NCBI GenBank assembly: GCA_033026295.1
Contig: CM065169.1
Span: 4,970,932 to 5,034,931 of the forward strand
Reading direction: 5' to 3'
Source: Channa striata
Lineage: Eukaryota > Chordata > Actinopteri > Anabantiformes > Channidae
Length of the DNA: 64,000 nt
The translations under genes and the position numbers were made by a program. The notes below the pieces were generated by a model. It was not told the origin of the DNA and did no database searches. It saw only the letters and a program-made list of their open reading frames with translations. Numbering within the stretch: the first letter of the stretch is position 1; the number at the start of each line of letters is the position of its first letter. Positions 52,662 to 64,000 of this stretch are shown here, piece by piece.

Positions 52662-52977
52662 TGAAATGAAGAGTTTTGAACCATGCACAGACCACTTCTT
52701 TCACTCTAGCCCTCAGATGGGCGCTGTAGATGGAAGTCAGTGCAAACAAAAAGCGCCAGTTTGTATTCTTAGCGCATGCAATATGCTGCAACAGTGCCAC
52801 ATTCAAGGCCTGACCTAAATGACTGACCAGGAGCAATTGATCCAGAATTTACGGTAAATGAAATGAAGAGTGAGAGCACAACCACTTTTGTCACTGCAAG
52901 TTGCTGCAACAGTGCCACATGGCCTGAAAATGACTTTTTCAAGCCTGACCTAAATGACTGACCAGGAGCAATTGATC
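52662..52977 (+). repeat. Segmental tandem duplication with indels
   Basis: Seen: AAATGAAATGAAGAG occurs at 52662 and 52856. TGCTGCAACAGTGCCACAT and CCTGACCTAAATGACTGACC plus AGGAGCAATTGATC occur in the same order at 52784-52842 and 52902-52977. The second copy has an extra GGCCTGAAAATGACTTTTTC inside, and the first a longer stretch before the TGCTGCAAC block. A local duplication later altered by indels. Confidence 0.8.
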
Positions 52978-53258
52978 AGTGCAATTTTGTCACTTAAGTT
53001 GCTGAAGTTTTTGGACTGGAGAGGTGTGTTCCTGCCGCAACATCAGTACACCAGATGGCTGTGTACTGAGTCTCTTTTGATTTAAAATGGAGTCTGATCC
53101 TGGACGTAATTAGATTAAAAGCCAGGGAAAAGATATGGGCAGGGGAGGAGAAAAAGAAGGGCAGCCAAACAGAGTGTGTGACTTTTAAACTTTGCTGAAT
53201 CAGCCTTTTTATGATTTATCCTGTCTTTTATTTTTTTTAATTTATTTTTCTATTTTAG

Positions 53259-53362
53259 GAAGAAGAAGAGGAACTAAGGAAACAAGAAAAGAGGATTGAG
53301 AGGATAGAGCCAGTTGGGAGGGCCGACTCCTCATTGGAATATTCACCTGTGTTAAGTCTAGA
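53259..53362 (+). CDS. pard3: pard3 internal exon: acidic/charged linker before PDZ1
   Basis: Seen: a polypyrimidine tract and TTTTAG acceptor, then 104 nt (34 codons plus two bases GA of a split Asp codon), then the donor GTGAGT. The peptide opens with five glutamates, continues LRKQEKRIERIEPVGRADSS and ends LEYSPVLSL. Known: mammalian PARD3 has an acidic run followed by RVEPVGHADTGLEH...FSLD at this position, so EPVGRADSSLE anchors the orthology. Odd: the fish segment has a longer charged EEEEELRKQEKRIER run that could form a short helix. It starts with tandem GAA codons right at the splice acceptor, a site where repeat slippage could vary length. The exon is short and would be hard to call without its neighbours. 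Confidence 0.9.
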
Positions 53363-53906
53363 GTGAGTAAGCTGAACAATAGATTGATTTATACTGAAAC
53401 ATTTTTCATGAATGAACAGAAAAAATATACATAAGATTTGGATATTTGTCAGATCACCATCAATAAAAGTGATCCAGTTTTTTTATTTTTTCTTCCTTTA
53501 ACACACCTGCAGCAGTTGTTACTTACCTTCTTTTGTCTTCATGTCTTTATCTAAACAGATTAACCTTGTACTTTTCCTCTCTCCCTCTTTCACACATTTT
53601 AAATTAATTACTTCTCTTTTAGCACAACAATCTGATCTTAATCACTTAACTGGAGTCTCCATTTGGGTCCCTAATTGACCTCGAGGTCCACCAGCCTGAC
53701 TTTGTAATGCATGACTTAATACAGACAAGATGAAACTTCCACAAATAAAAATGTGCCAACCCCACATGTTTCAACTGTTTTCTTTTATTTACAGCTTTTC
53801 TGCATTTTCTGGTTATTCTTGCTATTTTTCATTCATGCATGTCTTCCCCTGTCCTCCCCCCTTTTTTTTCTCATCCCCCTCGGCCTCATCTATCATCGGC
53901 CCGCAG
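53363..53906 (+). other. pard3: pard3 intron (544 bp)
   Basis: Short intron from GTGAGT to CCGCAG, splitting an Asp codon after its second base. The 3' half is pyrimidine-rich (TTTTTT and CCCCTC runs from about 53840), as expected upstream of an acceptor. Nothing else was recognised. Confidence 0.9.
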
Positions 53907-53990
53907 TGGCATGCTCAAGCCAGTGGAAGTGTCCAACGAAGGAGGGCCTCTCGGGATCCATGTAGTGCCTTTCAGTTCACTGGATATCAG
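53907..53990 (+). CDS. pard3: pard3 internal exon: start of PDZ1 with carboxylate-binding loop
   Basis: Seen: the acceptor GGCCCGCAG and donor GTAAAG bound 84 nt. The first base T completes the Asp codon split from the previous exon (GA+T), 27 codons follow, and two bases (AG) are left for the next exon. The peptide is GMLKPVEVSNEGG, then PLGIHVVPFSSLDI. Known: GGPLGIHVVPF is the beta-A/beta-B and peptide-binding loop of Par-3 PDZ1, where PLGI takes the place of the canonical GLGF. Odd: after VVPF the sequence is SSLDIR rather than the glycine-rich SARGGR of mammals as I recall it, so the beta2-beta3 loop has diverged. The intron before it is only 544 bp. Confidence 0.93.
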
Positions 53991-58802
<4,812 letters not shown>

Positions 58803-59264
58803 TAAGCTCTGAAGTTTGCCTTATGTTGATAATTGTAACACCATCTAGTCAGTATCTCTCCACTTATATATTCTGCTCTTCTAAATGAGGAGTTTAGTTT
58901 TTTCCTTTAATTGTGAGTGGCAATGAATGCTCTGCTGATTTTAATTTCTTCTCAATACTTTTCTCCTAAATCGTTTGTTCCTATGCAGCTGCGTTACATA
59001 TGTAATTAGGTTTCAGTGGAGAGTGTATTTCACCAGAAGGGTTATGTTCGTGTGCAATATACTTTTAAAAAAATGAAGCACAGCATTAAGTGAATGAGTA
59101 CCTAAATTATTAATAGTAGATAATGATGAGTTTGGGAGGTATGATATTAATAACAGTAGTCATTAGGTAAGGATTAGGTAATCTGTGGCTGTCCAGCAAC
59201 AGAGTAATTACCCCTTTGTGTATGATCTCTGACATCACCTTTACCAATTACTTAATTTTAAAGC

Positions 59265-59470
59265 GGCCTGGTGGATCAGTGGGCAGAGCATAACTCTGGG
59301 ATACAGAAGTCAGCAGGATCAGATCCCAGCCAAAATGCCAGGTGTGTCCTTGAGTGAGACACTCGGAGCTAGGGGAGCAGCAGTCCTGTGGTTGTTACTG
59401 TGTCACAGATGTACTATCCACTGGTCATAGAAACCTTAACAGGAGATGCTCGTAGCCACGTCACTGCACA
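59265..59470 (+). repeat. Decayed tRNA-headed SINE-like repeat
   Basis: Seen: GCGGCCTGGTGGATCAGTGG followed by GCAGAGC and then CAGGATCAGATCCCAGC, which resemble degraded A and B boxes, then GTGTCCTTGAGTGAGACACT shared with the other SINEs. The 3' limit is uncertain. Confidence 0.5.
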
Positions 59471-59782
59471 TTAAAACAGAAATATCACTATTATGTGTTA
59501 GCCTTCCTTTAGATTAGCGTGGTCGCATTTGGTTCCTTACCACTGCATCGCCCACTCACTCTTTCAACTCACTGTTTCTCTTCACTCCCTAAAGTAGAAT
59601 AAAGATGTAATCCTGGGACGTTTCACCCTTTTCACCAAAGCGTTTTATCTCTCTCATGTTCAAATACGGCTGAAGGACTTGGACACATACTGTACTTGCA
59701 CATGCTTTACACTGACACACAGTGACAGTGAGTTGTAAAGTTTTATCTACAGCTGTGTGTCCGTCTGTCTGTCTGAGTCTGA

Positions 59783-59784
<2 letters not shown>

Positions 59785-59829
<45 letters not shown>

Positions 59830-59838
59830 TGTGTGTGC
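59785..59838. repeat. (TG)n microsatellite with flanking CTGT repeats
   Basis: Seen: GTCTGTCTGTCTGAGTCTGA sequence leads into TG dinucleotides from 59785, with minor TTTG and GCG interruptions after 59825. Confidence 0.92.
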
Positions 59839-61632
59839 GTGTGCCAAGTTGTGAAATAGATTGCTTCTCTTTCTTATCATTCACTCTTTCACAGGAGAGA
59901 AATAGCCTGGATCCTTGCTAAAGAAGGCCCAACCTAGAGGCAGACTGGTCTGGACATAGTCATCAAGAACCACTGAGCTTAGAGCCACACTGTTGAATGA
60001 CTGACACACACCCAAAACACATTTTCTCCTGAGCAACTTTATCACTGTCAAAGTCTTTTTTAAGCAAGGCATGCCTAACGTCTCATAGCTGACTTTGGCA
60101 AAGATAAGAAAAGCTCTCCTTCAGCTTGTAAAACTCCAGACCATTACGCTTACCGTACCACATCATGCTAATGTGTTCATCAGGCTGTGTACAAAGCCAC
60201 AAAGTTTTTTTCCCCCTTTCTTTTCAAAATGATGCTATTGTCATTAGTAAACATCCCTCTTCTCTCCAAGTCTTTTCGTCTGTGAAAGAGGCTTACAAAC
60301 AAAATCCACAAGGGAGTGATGTTTTGTAGCGTCCCCCACTTACCCTCATCTGCCAAACACACACTCCTCACTAGCATCCAAATACACAAGGTGTTTGAAA
60401 TTCTGCATGAAAATGAGGTGAGGGAGCTCAACTTTTCCCCTACCCCACATCAGTCACTCATGACTCTTGATTGTGTGATGCACTAAGCACCAATTGAAAG
60501 CAATAGCCTAATCTCCTTGTATTGGTGTGCATGGGTAAATATTTTAAAGCGTTTAATCTAACCAAATGTAATGATTCATTGATGGGGTAATATATTATTT
60601 AATCAGGCTCGTGTGGAGGCTGATTACTGAAGTGATGGGGCTGTATATGTGCACATGTGAACCTTTTGTGGAAAAATAACACATGTACGCACCCACATAC
60701 TCACCCAGTCATCACTGCTCAGTGTGAGTGATTTTTGTAAATTACCATAAGAATGAAGAAGGGCGAAACCAAATCCCACAGAAGCGGCTTGGTGGGGCGC
60801 GTGCGTCACGGCTCCTCGACTCTGCTCCACTGATGCACCGTGTGTTTTGGTAAAACAACTTAGCTGCTGTCATTTCGATGGAATCAGCACGGTATTACAG
60901 GAGTGGTAATGGGGGTCTGAAAACAGGACTTGATATCGTTTGAATCCAGACACCCACTACGCCTCTGGCCTCTTATGCAGCTGCATGGCTCACTCCTGGC
61001 AAGCCTATCTATATGCTAAATGCCGTCAGCAAACCAGACTAAACAATTCTTCCACCTGGGAGTGATGTGGAGCTCTTGTCTTGGCTTATTTGGCCCCAGA
61101 ACTCACAGAAGTCTCAGTGTGTGTTTTGTTTGTTTTGTGTTTAAGGAATGAAGTGTGTGTCTACTTTGGAACCTCATTGACTGGAAAGCTTTCCTGATGC
61201 ATAATTCATCATCTCTGTTCTGATTGTTGAGTCAATTCATGTGCATTCTTTTCTAGCCTCACAATGACACACAAACACACAGACTACTATACTATAGCAC
61301 ATTTAGATTCTCTACTTATGCTATTCTTCTCTGGAACAATGTGGAAATGACAATATATGTTATTTTATCACTGCCCCACCATTTAACAGGCTTATCTCTT
61401 TTCTGTCTTGATGCTGGTAATTGTAATGTATTTTCTGTCCTCTGCTGCTGTGCTGTCGGTAGTCCTTTGATTAGCCATGCATTAACCTCACCTCTTTCTA
61501 TCGCCTCTTAACATCCGGTACATCATAACCCTCCTATCCTTTTATATCTGGAAAGCTATAATAGTAAATGATTGTACTTGTATCTCTTATCATGTTGAAG
61601 CTAATTCATTCTGTCTGCATCACCTCCACGTA

Positions 61633-61665
61633 CTCTCTCTCTCTCTCTTCCTGTTTCACCTCCAG
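61633..61665 (+). promoter_or_regulatory. pard3: CT-repeat polypyrimidine tract and acceptor of pard3 exon at 61666
   Basis: Seen: CT dinucleotides (61633-61648), then TTCCTGTTTCACCTCCAG. The microsatellite is part of the 3' splice site's pyrimidine tract, so its length polymorphism could affect splicing strength (inference). Confidence 0.7.
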
Positions 61666-61890
61666 AGCCCAGAACATTTTCAGGCATGCAATGCGTTCCA
61701 AGGTCATCCTCTTCCACGTGGTCCCAGCAAGTATGAAGAAGCAGTACGAGCTGCTATCAGTCCAGAGTGAGCTCAGCCCACCACAGTCCAACAGAGTGCG
61801 CTTTAGCCAAGACTTTCAGCAGACGGGAGACAGGGCCAGTTTGGTGGGGGCACCAGTAACCAGGTCTGGGCAGCCTGGGATTAACCACAA
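61666..61890 (+). CDS. pard3: pard3 internal exon: end of PDZ1 and following linker
   Basis: Seen: a CT-rich tract and the acceptor ACCTCCAG, then 225 nt, then the donor GTGGGT. The first base completes Gln (CA+A), 74 codons follow and two bases (AA) remain. The peptide begins AQNIFRHAMRSKVILFHVVP, then ASMKKQYELLS, and continues into a polar linker ending GQPGINH. Known: [21 protein letters not shown] and KEQYEQLS are the mammalian PARD3 helix alpha-B and final beta strand of PDZ1 plus the start of the PDZ1-PDZ2 linker. The rest is poorly conserved, as expected for the linker. The donor GTGGGT is slightly weak; the in-frame stop at 61898, just past it, supports splicing here. Confidence 0.94.
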
Positions 61891-62750
61891 GTGGGTTTGA
61901 CCTTATTTTAAGCTGTTATATTTGTTTAATATTTTCTTATATTATCGCTGTCCGTAACAAATATTGATTGATATATCCAGATGGTTCTCAAACGATACTT
62001 CAGTTGCTCAGCTGGTTATGTGTAAACCATTGATAATAAGACTCAAAGAAAAAATGTTTTACATACTGTGTATAGTTTGATGTTTAACATTCTGACCTGA
62101 TAAAGTTGGAACTGCTGTTTAACCAACGCGTGGCAGCCGCTGGCTTGGTCGCCTCAGTCAAATACAAACCAACTGAAATCCACGGTTTGTGGTGGTGTAG
62201 AGGTCTGAGAAATACGATCTGCTGGACCGGAATGTCTGGCTCGGACATTTATACTATGTACCTAGCGCCCTGAAGGCAGATATACAATGTTGGAACATGG
62301 TGATCAAAACAGATCAAAACCTGGGTTGTTTTCCGTTAGGGAGCTTTTTAACCTCTGCAGTGACAGAAACAAAATGGAAAAATCCCTTCAGCAGAGGACA
62401 GTAGCCAGATTTACACAAAATTACCACACTAACACACAAGCAGTTTGACCAACTCATATGATCCACAGAACAGGCAGAATAATTCTTCTTGGGTTTTAAA
62501 CAGGGAATTGTGTTGTCCTGATGCTCAACGATTGCTCTAATATGATGTTGTTAAAAACAGCATTTGTTTTTATGTTGTTGCTTTAGAATTTTCAGCAGTA
62601 CATCATTAATACATACCCAAACAGCATGCTGGAAAAGTTGAAAGAACTGATCTGCTGTTTCTTTTTATCTTATTACCTTATTGTTGTGCTGCTTTTGTTT
62701 TTCAGTGTGGAAAAACATATTAAAGCTTAATCTTTATCTTGCTGTTGTAG
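61891..62750 (+). other. pard3: pard3 intron (860 bp)
   Basis: Intron splitting an Asn codon (GTGGGT...TTGTAG). No recognised repeat. A patch at about 62090-62300 contains more CpG than its surroundings, but I could not assign it. Confidence 0.88.
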
Positions 62751-62938
62751 CCACCAGGGCCCCGTGGCAAGAAGCACCCCAGAGCCAAGCCGGCGGTATG
62801 CCACGTTACCTCACTCTTTAGTCTCGAGGACCTGCTCAGCTCCCTCCCCTTCACTGCAGCGAAAAATAAGCACAAACCTACCTACCAGCTCCTACATCAA
62901 GAACAAAGGACGGAAATTCAACATCCAGTTACAGAAAG
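62751..62938 (+). CDS. pard3: pard3 internal exon: PDZ1-PDZ2 linker and first residues of PDZ2
   Basis: Seen: the acceptor GTTGTAG and donor GTATGA bound 188 nt. The first base completes Asn (AA+C), 62 codons follow and one base (G) is left. The linker is rich in Ser, Pro and Arg (SRRYATLPHSLVSRTCSAPS) and ends SYIKNKGRKFNIQLQK plus the split glycine. Known: mammalian PARD3 has an analogous Ser/Pro linker ending KKIGKRLNIQLKKG, the first strand of PDZ2. The PDZ2 body (GLGFSITSRD in mammals) must lie on the next exon beyond position 64000, because nothing after the donor continues the domain. This is the last pard3 exon I can see in the window. Confidence 0.92.
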
Positions 62939-64000
62939 GTATGAACCAGCAGACACATGGATGCATGGTTGCACTGTGAATGTCTTTCAGCGTTTTCATG
63001 AAGATTTTAATAAATGGAGCAAATGGAGAAATTGTCAGGAGTTTCACTCTCTGTCACCACTTGTTTAGAGATAAAGCAACCCTTTGCAAATTTTTTAAAA
63101 TCAATTTAAGAGTACAAAGACAACATATCGGCATCTTAGATTTCCAAACATCCTGTGGAAAGTTTTCTACTTGATCTCAGTCGATTTTAAATTATTTCAG
63201 GCTCAGAGAGGGAGGCAGTGTCTCTATCTTGTTTAGATGTAAATTTCTTTGCATGGTACATTTGTTTACTATTACTTACTTACAGTTGTAGATGCAGCAA
63301 TAAACTGTGTTCACTAAGAATGGTTATCAGAGGTGTTCCTGAGCTCTTGCAGTGATTTGGTAAATGGTCTGCACTTATATAACACTTTTCTACCTGTTGG
63401 TACTCAAAGCACGTTACACTGCTTCTTATCTATCCATTCACACTCTCAAACACACATACATTCATACAGAGCTGCTATGCAGCTGGCCGACGCTCACTGG
63501 GAGCAACTAAGTGGGGTTCAGTGTCTTGCTCAAGGACACTTCAACATGTGACCAGAAGAGCCGGGAATCGAACCAACAACTGTGGGATTGGTGGACGACC
63601 ACGCTACCAACTGAGCTGAAAAAAATGTCTCAGTTTGAACATTTGACATTTTTTCTATTCAAAATTCAAGCAGATTTCAAATTAATTGTGAATATTGCAT
63701 TCCCCTTTTTTTATTCTCAATGGCCTAACATTTCTGGAAATAGGGTTTTTATTTCGTCCTGAGTCATATATAGGTTATAAAGACAACCTTTAATCCTTCA
63801 GTAAACATTCAGAAACGTCTTTGTGCCTCTGCAATAGATCACCCTTTTTGTTCAGTTTGTAATTTGATGCACTCAGGCTTCATCACCGCAGTCTTGTCGC
63901 TGAAATGTTGAGATTCAGTAATCAGTCTGCTTCCAGCCGAGGTTGGTTTGTTTGTGATATACCTCTGATGGTGGTATATCTTTTCCAACCATTGTGGTGG
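62939..64000 (+). other. pard3: pard3 intron, 5' part (continues beyond window)
   Basis: Starts with the donor GTATGA after the split PDZ2 glycine codon. It carries a minus-strand SINE at 63359-63620. No acceptor followed by PDZ2 sequence was seen before the window ends. Confidence 0.85.
63359..63620 (-). repeat. tRNA-headed SINE copy (-)
   Basis: Seen on the minus strand: TCAGCTCAGTTGGTAGCGTG, B-box GGTTCGATTCC (63564-63574 complement), GTGTCCTTGAGCAAGACACT, an internal CATTCATACAG/ATGGATAGATAAG stretch and the end AAGTGTTATATAAGTGCAGA then CCATTTACC. It is longer than the 56.5-kb copy and sits in the intron after the last pard3 exon of the window. Confidence 0.78.

Overview
This is a stretch of a ray-finned fish (probably percomorph teleost) nuclear chromosome. 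The evidence is AT-rich intronic DNA, GT-AG exons of a vertebrate gene, fish-type interspersed repeats (RTE, L2 and R4/Rex6-like LINEs, a Tc1-like transposon, tRNA-headed SINEs) and long GT microsatellites. No bacterial, viral or organellar genes were seen. The species cannot be named from the sequence. | The only host gene I can support is a plus-strand par-3 family cell-polarity scaffold, pard3 (PARD3/ASIP/Bazooka orthologue, pard3a-type; the aa/ab paralogue is not resolved). Seven consecutive internal coding exons lie at 26535-26722, 31135-31272, 53259-53362, 53907-53990, 58676-58801, 61666-61890 and 62751-62938. All have AG acceptors and GT donors and they join in one continuous reading frame of 1053 nt. 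They encode the linker after the N-terminal oligomerisation (CR1) domain with its RRSSDP site, a serine-rich and then acidic/charged linker, the whole of PDZ1 (split over three exons), and the linker up to the first residues of PDZ2. The CR1 exons lie upstream and the rest of PDZ2, PDZ3, the aPKC-binding region and the C-terminus lie downstream, so the window is an internal slice. | Layout: 1-26534 is intron (or upstream intron plus unseen exons) carrying a decayed Tc1-like element (6420-7815), a 22-bp tandem array (14184-14285), an L2 fragment with an RTE tail nested inside it (14995-15600), two short fish repeats (15835-16250), a 2.35-kb RTE LINE that keeps its endonuclease but has lost the reverse-transcriptase core (18365-20715), and a CpG-rich patch next to a MITE-like remnant (25040-26140). 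The 26.7-31.1 kb intron holds an R4/Rex6-like LINE remnant split by an L2 insertion. The 22-kb intron (31273-53258) holds striking hairpins, an RTE tail with clear target-site duplication, a second R4/Rex6-like 3' end, an inverted repeat pair and a segmental tandem duplication. The 3' part is exon-dense, with SINE copies at 56.5 kb (+) and 63.4 kb (-). | I found no convincing undescribed gene system. The most informative unexplained structures are the 33-bp-arm near-perfect hairpin followed directly by a second perfect hairpin (34352-34443), the nested LINEs with recoverable target-site duplications, and a 14-bp patch inside an RTE tail that matches flanking host-element sequence. Repeat family names come from remembered consensus sequences, not database searches.
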